In this document: one piece after another, positions 8,642 through 19,494 of the stretch
How positions within the stretch are numbered: the first letter of the stretch is position 1
How the letters are laid out: each line of letters begins with the position of its first letter
From: Scandinavium manionii
Lineage (GTDB): Bacteria; Pseudomonadota; Gammaproteobacteria; Enterobacterales; Enterobacteriaceae
Direction of reading: 5' to 3'
Length of the DNA stretch: 64,000 bases
NCBI RefSeq assembly: GCF_024764775.1
Contig: NZ_JALIGC010000039.1
Coordinates: 496,001-560,000 of the forward strand
Translations under genes and position numbers: made by a program
The notes under the pieces: generated by a model
What the model was told of the DNA's origin: nothing
Databases searched by the model: none
What the model saw: only the letters and a program-made list of their open reading frames with translations

Positions 8642-10053
8642 GGCTTGCTCCTTTTGCGTCGTGCAATAATTACGTTTTTGCTGATGTCGTCAGGCACACG
8701 GGCAAAAATCAACGCCGGAAGTGCGATGATGACCGCCATGCTGAGGTAGGTATACAAAAAGACCTGATGGGAACCCGCGCTGTCGATGCTGATATGATTC
8801 TGGCCGTACATCCCGAGCAGCAGGCCCGCCACCGTGACGCCGATACTCATCGACAGCTGCATCACCATCGACAACATGCTGTTCCCGCTGCTGGCGAGGT
8901 CATCCGGCAAATCTTTCAGCGTCATCGTATTCATGGACGAGAAGCGGCTGGAGTTAATCATCCCTTGCAGGAACAGCACCAGCGGCAGCAGCCAGTACCA
9001 GCCCATCAGCGCGACCGTCATAAACAACAGGCTGATGAGCGCGAGGCCCAGCGTGGCGCAGATAAGCACCCGGCGATAGCCAAAGCGGTTCACCACCTGT
9101 ACCACTATGCGCTTCATGCCCATGCTGCCAAGCACCATCGGGATCATCATCAGCCCGGCGTGGAACGGTGAAAAACCAAGGCCAATCTGCAAAAAGACCG
9201 GAGTGATAAACGGCAACATTCCGCTGCCGATGCGTCCGGCGAAACTGCCCGTCAGCCCGAGCGAGAAGGTGCGGGTGTTGAATAAATTGAGGCTGAACAG
9301 CGCGTTGTCATTTTTGCGCGCGTGCCAGAGATAAAACAGCAGCGACAGCGCGCCGACGGCGATAAGCCCCGCCAGGGTCAGCGATGAAATGCCCAGCCCG
9401 CGCTGCCCGTCGAGCGCGAGGGTGAGTGTCGCCATTCCCAGCGCCAGCATAATAAAACCTGAAATATCAAAACGCCGGGTCTGCATGGTGTAGTTTGGCA
9501 TCAGCCATAGCGTGGCTATCGCCCCGACAATGCCGACCGGAATGTTGATCAGGAAAATCCAGTGCCAGGAGGCGTATTCCACCAGGATCCCGCCGAGCGC
9601 CGGGCCGAGTAATGGCCCGACCTGGCCGGGAATGGTGACAAAGGTCATCGCCGCCATGTACTGCGAGCGTGGGACGATTTTCATCACCGTCAGCCTGCCA
9701 ACCGGCACCATCATTGCGCCACCGACACCCTGTAATACGCGCGCCATCACCAGCTCGTTAAGCGTGTTGGCGCTGGCACAAAATACCGAACCCGCGGTGA
9801 ACAGCACGATGGCGGTAAAGAAGATATTGCGCACGCCGACCCGGTCCGCCAGCCAGCCACTGGCGGGCAGCATTACCGCCACCGTCAGCACGTAGGCAAC
9901 CACCACCATGTGCATGTGCAGCGGACTTTCCCCGAGGCTTTTTGCCATTGAGGGCAGGGCGGTATTGACGATGGTGGTATCCAGCGCCTGCATAAAGAAG
10001 CCGAACGCCACAATCCACAGTTGCCAGCGCACGCTGGCAGGCAGCTCTTCCAT
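8638..10053 (-). CDS. mdtD: MFS transporter MdtD (IceT-like)
   Basis: Fourteen-segment DHA2-type major facilitator, 471 residues as in E. coli. It carries the family motif [12 protein letters not shown] in the second loop and [18 protein letters not shown]. It is encoded with mdtABC but is not needed for their drug efflux. The Salmonella counterpart (IceT) has been described as an iron-citrate exporter. It starts 53 nt after mdtC and its stop overlaps the baeS GTG. Confidence 0.94.
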   Translation of the reverse strand: MEELPASVRWQLWIVAFGFFMQALDTTIVNTALPSMAKSLGESPLHMHMVVVAYVLTVAVMLPASGWLADRVGVRNIFFTAIVLFTAGSVFCASANTLNELVMARVLQGVGGAMMVPVGRLTVMKIVPRSQYMAAMTFVTIPGQVGPLLGPALGGILVEYASWHWIFLINIPVGIVGAIATLWLMPNYTMQTRRFDISGFIMLALGMATLTLALDGQRGLGISSLTLAGLIAVGALSLLFYLWHARKNDNALFSLNLFNTRTFSLGLTGSFAGRIGSGMLPFITPVFLQIGLGFSPFHAGLMMIPMVLGSMGMKRIVVQVVNRFGYRRVLICATLGLALISLLFMTVALMGWYWLLPLVLFLQGMINSSRFSSMNTMTLKDLPDDLASSGNSMLSMVMQLSMSIGVTVAGLLLGMYGQNHISIDSAGSHQVFLYTYLSMAVIIALPALIFARVPDDISKNVIIARRKRSKP

Positions 10054-10106
10054 AATGACTCTGTTATCGGTTGACGAGAATGAGATCCTGGCCCATTAGG
10101 GCTCTT

Positions 10107-13100
10107 TTATTTGCCATTTGGAACCAGGGCCTGGCTCTTACGCGTAAAACGCAGTCGCAGACGGTCGAAGAACAGGTACACCACCGGGGTGGTGTACAGC
10201 GTTAACAACTGACTCACCACCAGACCGCCGACGATGGTTATCCCCAGCGGCTGGCGCAATTCGGAGCCATCACCGCCCGAAAGCACCAGCGGTAGCGCGC
10301 CAAACAGCGCCGCCAGCGTGGTCATCATTATCGGTCTGAAACGCAGCAAACAGGCCTGGAAAATGGCTTCTTCCGGCGACAGATTACCGTTGCGCTGCGC
10401 CTCAAGGGCGAAGTCGACCATCATGATGGCGTTTTTCTTCACGATGCCTATTAAGAGCATGATACCGATTAACGCAATCAGGCTGAACGGCGCGCCGAAT
10501 AATTCCAGTGCCAGCAGCGCACCGACTCCGGCGGAAGGCAGCGTTGACAGAATGGTCAGCGGGTGAACGTAACTCTCATACAATATCCCGAGTACGATGT
10601 AGACCGTGGCGATGGCCGCCAGAATCAGGATCACCTGCGAGTTCATAGTCTGCTGGAACACCTGCGCCGTACCGGCAAAGCTACCGCGAATGGTCGGCGG
10701 CACGCCAAGCTGGGTCATGGTTTTGTCGATAACGTCACTGGCTTCCGACAACGATTTACCGGTCGGCAGGTTGAAGGACACCGTCGAGGCCGCCGACAGT
10801 CCCTGATGGTTCACCGACAGCGGCGCGTTGGCGGGCTGCCATTTGGCAAAGTAAGAGAGCGGAATCGCTTTGCCGTCGCTGTTAATCACGAACATCTGGT
10901 CCAGGGCGCTGATGTCCTGGGTGTAAACCGGGTCGACGCCCATCACCACTTTGTACTGGTTCAGCGGCTGATAAATAGTGGAAATCTGCCGCTGGCCGAA
11001 GGCGTTATTCAGCAGGCTGTTGGCATCTTCAACGTTTATGCCGAGCCGCGACATGGTCTCTCGGTCGTAAACCAAATCCATTTCGGCGCCGTTATCCTGC
11101 TGATCGGAGTTCACGTCCGCCAGTTGATCGGGCAGCTTCGCCAGCGCGGCGGTGATTTTAGGTGTCCACTCTCGCAGGTCGGCGAGATTATCCGACAGCA
11201 GCGTGTACTGATAACCGGCATTGGCCTGGCGTCCGCCGACGCGGATATCCTGTACCGCCATCAAAAACAGATTCGCACCAGGCTCTTTGGCGAGTTTTTT
11301 ACGCAGACGGTCGATGACCTGCTGCGCTGTTTCGTTGCGCTCGCCGCGCGGCTTGAGGGTGATAAACATCATCCCGCTGTTGACCCGTGAACCGCCGGTA
11401 AAGCCGGTGACATTATCCACGGCTTTGTCTTCACGAATGATTTTCATGAAGTCCTGCAATTTGCCGCGCATCGCCTGGAACGAAATGCTCTGGTCAGCCT
11501 GAATGTTACCCATCACTACGCCGGTGTCCTGCTCCGGGAAGAAGGTTTTTGGAATGGAGATATACAGCCAGACGTTCAGCGCGATGGTGGCGAGCAGCAC
11601 CACGCCGACCAGGCGCGCGTGATTCAGCACCCATTTCAGCGATTTGCCGTAACCGCGCTGCATGGCCACCAGCAAACGACCAAAGCCGCGATCGCGGGTG
11701 GGCTCGTGACCACGGGACGCTTTCAGCATCCAGCCGCACATCATCGGCGTGAGCGTCAGCGATACCGCCAGCGAAATACCAATCGCCACCGACAGCGTGA
11801 CCGCAAACTCGCGCAGCAGGCGGCCAGGCAGCCCGCCCATCAGCAACAGCGGCAGGAATACCGCCACCAGTGACAGGCTCATCGACAGCACGGTGAAGCC
11901 AACTTCGCGGCTGCCCTGAAGCGCGGCCTGCAACGGCTTCATACCCGCTTCCAGATGGCGCGAAATATTTTCCAGCACCACGATGGCGTCATCGACCACA
12001 AACCCGGTGGCGATGGTCAGCGCCATCAGCGACAGGTTGTTGAGGCTGAAGCCACACAAATACATGGCGGCGAATGTGCCTATCAGCGAAACCGGCACCG
12101 CCACGGCGGGAATAATCGTGGCGCGGCCCGAACGCAGAAACAGGAAGACCACCAGAATCACCAGCCCAACGGAAATCACCAGCGTTTGCTCGACTTCTTC
12201 GAGCGAAGCGCGAATAGTTGGCGAGCGGTCCTGGGCAATTTGCATATCGATAGCCGCCGGAATGGTCTCTTTCAACTCCGGCAGCTGCGCGCGGATCGCG
12301 TCCACGGTCTGAATAATATTGGCTTCCGGCAATTTGCGGATCATCAGCAAAATCGCCGGTTTGGCGTTGGTCATCCCGGCGTTACGCACGTCCTGCACTG
12401 AGTCTGAGACGTTGGCCACGTCGCTTAGCCGCACCGCAGAACCGTTGTTGTAGTGAATGATCAGCGGCTTGTATTCTTCCGCCGTTTTCAGCTCGTCGTT
12501 GGTCGCCAGTTGCCAGCGCTGACCCTGGCTTTCAATCGCCCCCTGCGGGTTACGCACGTTGGCATCGTTGATGGCGGAACGCACGTCGTCCAGCGACACG
12601 CCCTGGTTAAACAGCGCCTGTGGATTGAGGTCCACGCGCACCGCGGGCAGGGAGCTGCCGCCAATATCCACATCGCCCACGCCGTCGATTTGCGAGATGG
12701 TTTGTGCCAGCTGCGTGGAGGCGTAGTCGTACAGCTGGCCCTGAGAATAGGTGTCCGAGGTCAGCGTCAAAATCATGATGGGCGCATCCGACGGGTTCGC
12801 TTTGCGATAGGTCGGGCGGCTCGGCATTCCGGTGGGCAGCAGGCTTTGCGCAGCATTGATGGCGGCCTGCACGTCACGCGCTGCGCCGTTGATGTCGCGG
12901 TCAAAATCAAACTGCAAAATGATACGCGTGCTGCCAAGCGAACTCATGGAGGTCATTTCGTTGACCCCGGCGATGCGTCCGAGCGAGCGTTCAAGAGGCG
13001 TTGCCACCGACGAGGCCATGGTTTCCGGTGCCGCACCCGGCAGCGAGGCGCTGACCATGATCACCGGGTAATCAACCTGCGGCAGCGGGGCGACCGGCAG

Positions 13101-13193
13101 CAGCTGGAAGCCGAGCACGCCGCACAGGGTGATGGCGAGTGAAATCAACATCGTCGCCACCGGGCGGTAAATGAAGAGGGCGAAAAACTTCAC
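10107..13193 (-). CDS. mdtC: RND efflux pump subunit MdtC
   Basis: Inner-membrane RND proton/drug antiporter subunit. MdtB and MdtC form a heterotrimer (two MdtB, one MdtC) with adaptor MdtA and TolC, exporting bile salts, novobiocin and other compounds. The 1028-residue protein has the RND plan: a first helix near residues 10-30, two large periplasmic loops, and two six-helix blocks. TM4 carries the conserved acidic pair in [16 protein letters not shown]. It starts with GTG directly after the mdtB stop codon, so it is translationally coupled. Confidence 0.97.
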   Translation of the reverse strand: MKFFALFIYRPVATMLISLAITLCGVLGFQLLPVAPLPQVDYPVIMVSASLPGAAPETMASSVATPLERSLGRIAGVNEMTSMSSLGSTRIILQFDFDRDINGAARDVQAAINAAQSLLPTGMPSRPTYRKANPSDAPIMILTLTSDTYSQGQLYDYASTQLAQTISQIDGVGDVDIGGSSLPAVRVDLNPQALFNQGVSLDDVRSAINDANVRNPQGAIESQGQRWQLATNDELKTAEEYKPLIIHYNNGSAVRLSDVANVSDSVQDVRNAGMTNAKPAILLMIRKLPEANIIQTVDAIRAQLPELKETIPAAIDMQIAQDRSPTIRASLEEVEQTLVISVGLVILVVFLFLRSGRATIIPAVAVPVSLIGTFAAMYLCGFSLNNLSLMALTIATGFVVDDAIVVLENISRHLEAGMKPLQAALQGSREVGFTVLSMSLSLVAVFLPLLLMGGLPGRLLREFAVTLSVAIGISLAVSLTLTPMMCGWMLKASRGHEPTRDRGFGRLLVAMQRGYGKSLKWVLNHARLVGVVLLATIALNVWLYISIPKTFFPEQDTGVVMGNIQADQSISFQAMRGKLQDFMKIIREDKAVDNVTGFTGGSRVNSGMMFITLKPRGERNETAQQVIDRLRKKLAKEPGANLFLMAVQDIRVGGRQANAGYQYTLLSDNLADLREWTPKITAALAKLPDQLADVNSDQQDNGAEMDLVYDRETMSRLGINVEDANSLLNNAFGQRQISTIYQPLNQYKVVMGVDPVYTQDISALDQMFVINSDGKAIPLSYFAKWQPANAPLSVNHQGLSAASTVSFNLPTGKSLSEASDVIDKTMTQLGVPPTIRGSFAGTAQVFQQTMNSQVILILAAIATVYIVLGILYESYVHPLTILSTLPSAGVGALLALELFGAPFSLIALIGIMLLIGIVKKNAIMMVDFALEAQRNGNLSPEEAIFQACLLRFRPIMMTTLAALFGALPLVLSGGDGSELRQPLGITIVGGLVVSQLLTLYTTPVVYLFFDRLRLRFTRKSQALVPNGK

Positions 13194-16100
13194 TTACGCC
13201 TCCTCTTCACGCGCGGGTAGTCGGCTTTTCAGGTACAGCGACAGGCGGTCAAACAGCAGGTAAATCACCGGTGTGGTGAACAGGGTCAGAACCTGGCTCA
13301 CCAGCAAACCGCCGACCATGCCTACCCCCAGCGGACGACGCAGCTCTGCCCCGACGCCGGTGCTGAGCATCAGCGGCAGCGCGCCGAGCAGCGCGGCAAG
13401 GGTGGTCATCAGGATCGGGCGGAAACGCAGCAGACAAGCCTGATAAATGGCTTCGCGCGGCGGCATTCCCTGTTCACGTTCGGCGGCCAGCGCAAAGTCG
13501 ATCATCATGATCGCATTCTTCTTCACGATGCCTATCAGCAGGATTATCCCGATGATGGCGATGACGTCGAGCTCGCTGCCCGATACCCACAGCGCCAGCA
13601 GCGCGCCCACACCCGCGGTCGGCAGGGTGGAAAGAATAGTAATCGGGTGGATGAAGCTCTCATACAAAATGCCGAGCACGATGTACATCGCGACCACCGC
13701 TGCCAGCACCAGCCAAACGGTGCTGCCCAGCGCGGCCTGGAAGGCGAGGGAGCTGCCCTGGAATTCGGTGCGGATATCGGTCGGCAGGTTTAGTGTTTTT
13801 TCCGCGTCGGTAATAGCCTGCACCGCGTCACCCAGCGAGGAATCCTGTGCCACGTTGAAGGAAATCGTGGTCACCGGGAACTGGTCGAGGTGATTAATCG
13901 ACAGCGGTGCAAAACGTTCTTCAACTTTGGCGATGGTATTCAGCGGCACAACGCCGCCGCTGCTGCTGGTGATGCGGATATTATCCAGCGCCGAAAGCCC
14001 TGGCGTGTCGCTGATGTCGTGTTCCAGCACCACGCGGTACTGGTTGGACTGAGTGTAAATGGTGGAAATCAGCCGTTGTCCAAACGCGTTATACAGCGCG
14101 TTATCGACATCCGCCATGCTGATCCCCAGCCGGCTGGCGCTGTCGCGGTCAACGTTCACGTACGCCGACAAACCTTTGTCCTGCCAGTCACTGCTGACGT
14201 CTTCCAGCTGCGGCAAGGTCTGAAGTTTCGCCATCAGCTGCGGCACCCATTCACTGAGCGCATCGAGCGAGTTGGCCTGCAGGCTGAACTGGTACTGCGT
14301 GCGGCTGACGGTGGTATCGATGGTGAGATCCTGCGTCGGCTGCAAATAAAGCGCGATGCCCGGCACGCGGTCAATGGAGTGCTGCAGACGGCGAATCACC
14401 TTCTGCACGCGATCGTCACGGTCAGCGAGCGGCTTAAGGTTAATTTGCAGACGTGCGCTGTTCAGCGCCGGGTTGGTGCCGTCGACGCCCACGAATGAGG
14501 TCAGGCTTTCCACCGCCGGGTCTTTCAGAATGATGTCAGAAACCTGCTCCTGTCGCTGCGCCATGCTGGCAAACGACGCGGACTGCGGGGCCTGCAAGGT
14601 GCCCTGAATAATGCCGTTATCCTGAATCGGGAAGAAGCCTTTGGGGATAAACACCCACAGCAGAATCGACAGCGCCAGGGTACTGAGCGCCACGCCGAGC
14701 GTCAGCCAAGGGTGGTTGAGCACTTTGGTGAGCATCCGTCCGTAAGCGGCAATCACCCGCTCAAAGAAACGTTCGCTGGCCTGAGAAAAGCGGTTCTGCT
14801 TGCGCAGGGATTCATGGCTCAGCATGCGCGCACACATCATCGGCGTCAGTGTCAGCGAGACAATGGCAGAAATTAATATCGCGACGGCAAGCGTGACGGC
14901 AAATTCTCGGAACAGACGCCCAACGATATCGCCCATAAACAGCAGCGGGATAAGCACCGCAATCAGCGAGAAGGTCAGGGAGATAATGGTAAAGCCGATT
15001 TCACCCGCACCCTTCAGCGCGGCGGCCATCGGGTTTTCACCTTTCTCGATATAGCGTGAGATGTTCTCGATAACCACGATCGCATCATCGACCACGAACC
15101 CGGTGGCGATGGTCAGCGCCATCAGCGTCAGGTTGTTAATTGAAAAATCGAGGAACACCATCACCGCGAAGGTGCCGACCAGCGACAGCGGCACCGCCAC
15201 GGCGGGAATAATGGTCGCTGGAACGTTGCGCAGGAACAGATAGATGATCATCACGACCAGGGCGATGGCCAGCATCAGCTCGAACTGGGTGTCATTGACC
15301 GACGCGCGAATGTTGTTGGTGCGGTCAGACAGAACCTTCACCTGCACCGATTTCGGCAGGCTGCTGGTGAGCTGTGGCAGCATCTGGCGAATACTGTCGG
15401 CGGTAGAAATAATGTTTGCACCCGGCTGACGCTGGACGTTCATCACAATCGCCTGCTGCTTATTGGCCCATGCGCCAAGCCAGGTATTTTCTGCCCCTTG
15501 CTCAACGGTCGCCACATCGCCCAGGCGCACCGGCGCACCATTTTGGTAAGCGATAATCAGCTTGCGATACTCTTCGGCGGACTGCATCTGGTCGTTGGCG
15601 GAAAGCGTCACCGCGCGGGTTGGGCCATCGAGGCTACCCTTCGCCGAGTTGACGTTAGCGCCGGTGATGGCGGTGCGCACGGTTTCGCTGGTCAGCCCAA
15701 GAGCCGCAATAGCCTGAGCATTCAGCTTCACGCGCACGGCCGGACGCTGACCGCCCGCGAGGGTCACCAGACCGACGCCGGACACCTGGGAAATTTTCTG
15801 CGCGACGCGGGTTTCTACCATGTCTTCAACTTGCGTCATCGGCAGGGCTGATGAGGTAACGGCGAGGGTCATGATCGGCGGATCCGCCGGATTGACCTTG
15901 CTGTACACCGGCGGGTTAGGCAAATCGTTCGGCAGCAGGTTGGTGGCGGCGTTGATGGCGGCCTGTACTTCCTGCTCGGCGACGTCCAGCGACAGTTCAA
16001 GCTGGAACTGCAGCGTCACCACCGACGCACCGCCTGCGCTCTGGGAGGACATCTGTTTCAGGCCGGACATCTGCCCGAACTGGCGCTCAAGCGGGGCGGT

Positions 16101-16316
16101 GATCGACGAGGTGACGACATCCGGGCTGGCACCAGGGTACAGCGTGACCACCTGGATGGTCGGATAATCAACTTCAGGCAGGGCGGAGACCGGCAAAAAA
16201 CGGTAGCCGATAATCCCCGCGAGCAGAATCGCCACCATCATCAGCGTGGTGGCGACCGGGCGCAGGATAAACAGACGTGACGGCCCGCCCGTATTGCCAG
16301 GAGGTAAAACGTGCAT
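13194..16316 (-). CDS. mdtB: RND efflux pump subunit MdtB
   Basis: Partner RND subunit of MdtC. The 1040 residues equal E. coli MdtB. The start [16 protein letters not shown] matches the family. The TM4 proton-relay motif [16 protein letters not shown] and the C-terminal half [16 protein letters not shown] are intact. Its ATG overlaps the mdtA stop (TGATG). It resembles MdtC throughout, consistent with ancient tandem duplication. Confidence 0.97.
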   Translation of the reverse strand: MHVLPPGNTGGPSRLFILRPVATTLMMVAILLAGIIGYRFLPVSALPEVDYPTIQVVTLYPGASPDVVTSSITAPLERQFGQMSGLKQMSSQSAGGASVVTLQFQLELSLDVAEQEVQAAINAATNLLPNDLPNPPVYSKVNPADPPIMTLAVTSSALPMTQVEDMVETRVAQKISQVSGVGLVTLAGGQRPAVRVKLNAQAIAALGLTSETVRTAITGANVNSAKGSLDGPTRAVTLSANDQMQSAEEYRKLIIAYQNGAPVRLGDVATVEQGAENTWLGAWANKQQAIVMNVQRQPGANIISTADSIRQMLPQLTSSLPKSVQVKVLSDRTNNIRASVNDTQFELMLAIALVVMIIYLFLRNVPATIIPAVAVPLSLVGTFAVMVFLDFSINNLTLMALTIATGFVVDDAIVVIENISRYIEKGENPMAAALKGAGEIGFTIISLTFSLIAVLIPLLFMGDIVGRLFREFAVTLAVAILISAIVSLTLTPMMCARMLSHESLRKQNRFSQASERFFERVIAAYGRMLTKVLNHPWLTLGVALSTLALSILLWVFIPKGFFPIQDNGIIQGTLQAPQSASFASMAQRQEQVSDIILKDPAVESLTSFVGVDGTNPALNSARLQINLKPLADRDDRVQKVIRRLQHSIDRVPGIALYLQPTQDLTIDTTVSRTQYQFSLQANSLDALSEWVPQLMAKLQTLPQLEDVSSDWQDKGLSAYVNVDRDSASRLGISMADVDNALYNAFGQRLISTIYTQSNQYRVVLEHDISDTPGLSALDNIRITSSSGGVVPLNTIAKVEERFAPLSINHLDQFPVTTISFNVAQDSSLGDAVQAITDAEKTLNLPTDIRTEFQGSSLAFQAALGSTVWLVLAAVVAMYIVLGILYESFIHPITILSTLPTAGVGALLALWVSGSELDVIAIIGIILLIGIVKKNAIMMIDFALAAEREQGMPPREAIYQACLLRFRPILMTTLAALLGALPLMLSTGVGAELRRPLGVGMVGGLLVSQVLTLFTTPVIYLLFDRLSLYLKSRLPAREEEA

Positions 16317-17557
16317 CAGGAGCGAACTCCTTTTTTGCCGCTGTGCTCAGCCGTCGGTTTTTGTTCTGTGGTTGCGTCGTGGGCTTCAACCACTTCGACT
16401 TTCGCCCCTTCGGTCAGACGGTCAATCCCGTCGGTGACCACTTTATCGCCCGCGGAAAGCCCTGCCGTGATAACCACTTTTTGGCTGTCCTGAATACCCG
16501 GCACCACGATGTGTTTGCTGACTTTGTTGTCATCGTTCAGCACCCATACGAAGTTGCCTTCGTTGCCCATTTGCAGCGCAGCGGCAGGAATGACGACCGC
16601 GTTCTGCTCGGTATCCACCAACAGACGTGCGTTAACGAACTGGTTCGGGAACAGCGCGTCGTCCATGTTGTTGAAGCGCGCTTTCAGCTTGATGGTGCCC
16701 GTGGTGGCGTCAATCTGGTTATCCAGACTCAGCAGCGAACCGCTACTCAGCTTCTGTTTGTTGGTACGGTCCCAGGCTTCGACGGTCAGGTTTTGCCCGG
16801 CTTTTTGTGCTTTCACTATCGTGGCGATGTCGTTTTCCGGCAGGGTGAAAATCAGGTCAATCGGATGGGTTTGTGTCAGCACCACGATCCCGGTGGTATC
16901 GCTGGTGGAAATCTGGTTACCGATATCGACCTGTTTCAGGCCCACGCGGCCGTCAATCGGCGCGGTGATGCGCGTCCAGTCGAGTTGCAATTGCGCGCTG
17001 GCGACGGCGGCTTCATCCGCTTTCACGGTGCCTAAGCTTTCGGTGACTAACGATTGTTGGGTATCAAGTTCCTGACGAGACACGAGATTGGTTTTGACCA
17101 ACTGCTGGTAGCGAGCCAGGTCGCGGCGGGCATTGGACAGCGTGGCGTTATCTTTTGCCAGCTGGCCCTGGGCCTGTGCGAGAGCAACGTTGAACTGGCT
17201 CGGATCGATTTCCGCCAGTAGATCCCCGGCTTTCACCTGTTGACCTTCCTGAAAGTGTAGCGCCAGCAGCTGGCCGTTGACCCGGCTGTGGACCGTCACC
17301 GTGTTTGCCGCGGTGATGGTGCCGAGCCCGGTCAGGTAGCGAGGCACGGCTTCGCTGGTGGCCGTTGCCGCCTGAACCGGAGCCAGGGCGCCGCTGAAAC
17401 GCCCGCCATGGCGACCGCCACCGGCATGCTGGCCCTGTGCTGCAGTAGACGACGCGGAATCAGACGATCCGCTGTTGTGCCAAAAATACACGGCGACACC
17501 TGCAATCACCACCACACCCAGCGCGACTAACCAACGCGATTTATTGCTGCCTTTCAT
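16316..17557 (-). CDS. mdtA: Periplasmic adaptor MdtA of the MdtABC-TolC pump
   Basis: Membrane fusion protein linking MdtBC to TolC. The 413-residue product has an N-terminal membrane anchor (about residues 9-28), a Ser/Gly/His-rich linker, a lipoyl half-motif near [14 protein letters not shown], an alpha-helical hairpin ([20 protein letters not shown]), the second lipoyl half ([12 protein letters not shown]) and beta-barrel/membrane-proximal domains. I start at 17557 (MKGSNKSRW, as in E. coli MKGSYKSRW); the longer frame to 17752 would read through the promoter region. It is first in the mdtABCD-baeSR operon, with a BaeR-box-like site 64 bp upstream. Confidence 0.96.
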   Translation of the reverse strand: MKGSNKSRWLVALGVVVIAGVAVYFWHNSGSSDSASSTAAQGQHAGGGRHGGRFSGALAPVQAATATSEAVPRYLTGLGTITAANTVTVHSRVNGQLLALHFQEGQQVKAGDLLAEIDPSQFNVALAQAQGQLAKDNATLSNARRDLARYQQLVKTNLVSRQELDTQQSLVTESLGTVKADEAAVASAQLQLDWTRITAPIDGRVGLKQVDIGNQISTSDTTGIVVLTQTHPIDLIFTLPENDIATIVKAQKAGQNLTVEAWDRTNKQKLSSGSLLSLDNQIDATTGTIKLKARFNNMDDALFPNQFVNARLLVDTEQNAVVIPAAALQMGNEGNFVWVLNDDNKVSKHIVVPGIQDSQKVVITAGLSAGDKVVTDGIDRLTEGAKVEVVEAHDATTEQKPTAEHSGKKGVRS

Positions 17558-17620
17558 CGTTATACGTATCTCGTCCTGAAAACTTTCACGGAATGATACT
17601 AGTTTAGTAACGGAACACCC

Positions 17621-17638
17621 CGGAAAGATGGAGGAAAT
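17621..17638 (-). promoter_or_regulatory. Candidate BaeR box upstream of mdtA
   Basis: On the minus strand the 18-mer ATTTCCTCCATCTTTCCG aligns with the published BaeR box TTTTTCTCCATDATTGGC, sharing the central CTCCAT and flanking T residues (about 11 of 18 positions). It lies 64-81 bp before the mdtA start, an expected place for an activator site of this BaeR-dependent operon. The 3' half of the box is poorly conserved. Confidence 0.5.
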
Positions 17639-17802
17639 ATGAAGTACTGTCTGGAAACGTCTGAATGACGGGGGTTTTACGAGGCTGCTCGCAGGGTTGG
17701 CGAAAATTTGTGCGAAGCAAGTGACGAGCACGCTACAGTCGGCGGCGGCCACATTTGAATGTTAATTGAGGCTGATAAGGATGTTAGCACGGGGCTAAAA
17801 TG

Positions 17803-17943
17803 GGAAAGCCCCAACCGAAGCTGGGGCTTTGTAAAAGGAAAGGGATATGATGAAGGTAGTCATCATACTGGTCGTGCTCTTAGTCATTAGCTTGCCAGCA
17901 TACTAAGAGACCAGAGGGGGGAGTCATCCTCCCTCGCCCTTTG
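17803..17943 (-). ncRNA. sib: Sib antisense RNA (QUAD family), antitoxin to ibs
   Basis: About 140 nt of minus-strand sequence fully overlaps the ibs reading frame. It ends in a terminator hairpin whose arms AAAGCCCCA (17805-17813) and TGGGGCTTT (17822-17830) pair perfectly. A promoter-like TTGACT-17 bp-TACCGT lies just upstream (17950-17978). Sib RNAs are about 140 nt long and base-pair with the Ibs mRNA to block toxin synthesis. In E. coli, sibA and sibB occupy this same place beside mdtA. The ends are inferred from the promoter and the hairpin, not mapped. Only one copy is seen here. Confidence 0.75.
17847..17906 (+). CDS. ibs: Ibs type I toxin peptide
   Basis: A 19-residue peptide, MMKVVIILVVLLVISLPAY, below usual ORF cut-offs. 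It matches the Ibs family (E. coli IbsC is MMRLVIILIVLLLISFSAY): a double Met start, a basic residue, then one hydrophobic membrane helix. Ibs peptides insert in the inner membrane and depolarise it when overproduced. AGGAAAGGG sits just before the ATG. The gene is opposed by the Sib antisense RNA across its whole length, which is the expected arrangement. Confidence 0.88.
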   Translation: MMKVVIILVVLLVISLPAY

Positions 17944-17949
17944 CCTTCA

Positions 17950-17978
17950 ACGGTAGGTCGAAAAAGCAGCAAAGTCAA
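17950..17978 (-). promoter_or_regulatory. Candidate promoter of the Sib antisense RNA
   Basis: Minus-strand TTGACT (17973-17978) and TACCGT (17950-17955) are separated by 17 bp. The predicted start near 17943 gives a Sib RNA of about 140 nt ending at the hairpin at 17805-17830. The -35 is near-consensus and the -10 is weak. Confidence 0.5.
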
Positions 17979-18006
17979 TCCTCGCTTTACGAGACAGCTC
18001 GCAAAC

Positions 18007-19359
18007 TCAGGAAAAAATGACCTGAGCCCAGCGCGCCAGACCGGCCGTGACCGAGCCGAAATCATCGCCACCGGCAATTTCAATCCCAGGCAGCTGCTGC
18101 GCCAGCGCTTTTTTGATCAGCGGTGAACGGGCGCTACCGCCGGTCAGGTAGATGACGTCCGGTTTTTCGCGACCATTATCCAGCGCCAGTTGTACCTGTT
18201 CAAGGATACGGGTTAACGGCTGATTCAGCGCAGCTTCCAGACCCATCTGGTTGATGTCTGCGGCGAGTTCAGGGCTCAGAAACGACAGCGCGGTAGTGAT
18301 ATCTTCTTTGTCTGAAAGGGCGATTTTGCTCTCTTCGGCACTGCGTACCAGGCGATAGCTCAGGCGCTGTTGCCAGGTTTTCAGCAGCAGGTTTACTTTG
18401 TCCGAATCGCGGGCATCACGCACCAGGTCACGCAGCATGCGGCCATTGGCGGCACTGTAGAAATCGGTCTGCGCCGGAACGTCGTTGATAGCGACGGCAT
18501 TCCACCATGGCAATACTGGCAGGGCGATACCTTTTTCAGTATCGCCGCCCATGCCGAGCAGCGGCATCAGGCATTTAAATGCCAGCGCGATATCCAGATC
18601 GTTACCGCCTACGCGGCAACCACTGTGGCCGAGCAGGCTGTCCTGACGCTCACGACGAGCGCGCCACTGTGGCCCCATCAGCAGCAGGGAACAGTCGGTG
18701 GTACCGCCGCCGATATCGACAACCAGCACACGTTTTTCGGCGGTCAGCGTGGCTTCAAAATCCAGACCCGCCGCAACCGGCTCGTACTGGAAGACCACGT
18801 CGGCGAAACCGGCGCGCTGCGCGGCACGTTCCAGAATGCCCTGGGCCTGTTCGTTGGCGTCATCGCCACCGAGGCCCTGGAAGTTAATCGGACGCCCAAT
18901 CACCGCCTGAGTAATGCTTTCTGATAGTTGCGATTCTGCCTGCTGCTTAATGTGCAGCATCATGGAGCATACGAGGTCTTCAAACAGCGCAACCTGCTGC
19001 GGCTTGAGTCCGCTGGCGCCCAGGAAGGATTTTGGCGATTTGACGAAGTACACTTCTTCGGGATCGTCGATGTACTGCTTCAGCGACGCGAGACCGAACT
19101 GGACGCTATTGCTCTGAACCTCAATATCTTCTTCGCGGTTGTAGCGGATAGCCCGGCGCAGCAGCGCTTCGGTTTCAGTGCCGGTCGCGGGAACGTCGTG
19201 CTGGCGATACAGCCATTCGCTGACCGATTCACGCGTTGGCGCACAGAGCATCGAGGGCAGCAGTGTGCTCCCGTTTTCGAGAGTTAAAAGCTGCGGCGCA
19301 TCACCGCGCATCACGGCCACTGAACAGTTTGCCGTACCGTAGTCAAAACCAATAAACAC
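18007..19359 (-). CDS. yegD: Hsp70-family chaperone-like protein YegD
   Basis: Cytoplasmic Hsp70/DnaK-like protein of unknown client, 450 residues as in E. coli. It contains the actin-fold ATPase signatures FIGFDYGTANCS (phosphate 1, at the N-terminus), VLVVDIGGGTTDCSLL (phosphate 2) and VIYLTGGSARSPLIKKAL (adenosine), but lacks a typical Hsp70 substrate-binding domain. I chose the GTG at 19359 (VFIGFDYGT) because the family begins there and GGGGAA lies 8-13 nt upstream; the frame extends to 19425 without conservation. It is divergent from alkA. E. coli's neighbours yegI, yegJ, pphC and yegL are missing here. Confidence 0.92.
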   Translation of the reverse strand: MFIGFDYGTANCSVAVMRGDAPQLLTLENGSTLLPSMLCAPTRESVSEWLYRQHDVPATGTETEALLRRAIRYNREEDIEVQSNSVQFGLASLKQYIDDPEEVYFVKSPKSFLGASGLKPQQVALFEDLVCSMMLHIKQQAESQLSESITQAVIGRPINFQGLGGDDANEQAQGILERAAQRAGFADVVFQYEPVAAGLDFEATLTAEKRVLVVDIGGGTTDCSLLLMGPQWRARRERQDSLLGHSGCRVGGNDLDIALAFKCLMPLLGMGGDTEKGIALPVLPWWNAVAINDVPAQTDFYSAANGRMLRDLVRDARDSDKVNLLLKTWQQRLSYRLVRSAEESKIALSDKEDITTALSFLSPELAADINQMGLEAALNQPLTRILEQVQLALDNGREKPDVIYLTGGSARSPLIKKALAQQLPGIEIAGGDDFGSVTAGLARWAQVIFS

Positions 19360-19435
19360 TGTGTAAATTCCCCATGCCGGTGAAGAAAGGGCGAAGACTT
19401 TAGCGGAATGTCGGTCTGGCGACAACCGGAATATG

Positions 19436-19448
19436 AAAGCAAAGCGCG
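19436..19448 (+). promoter_or_regulatory. Candidate Ada box in the alkA promoter
   Basis: AAAGCAAAGCGCG lies 47-59 bp before the alkA start. It contains AAAGCAAA, the Ada-binding element described for E. coli alkA, overlapping AAAGCGC, the element of ada/aidB. A -10-like TATGCT follows at 19466-19471. This fits Ada-dependent activation of alkA in the adaptive response to alkylation. Confidence 0.6.
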
Positions 19449-19494
19449 AATGGCGCCAAGCGGTTATGCTCTGGAGACTTATTGAGGAGAAACA

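Noticed and set aside
17558..17752. Upstream extension of MdtA by 65 residues
   Set aside because: It would cover the promoter and the candidate BaeR box; the family starts at MKGS.
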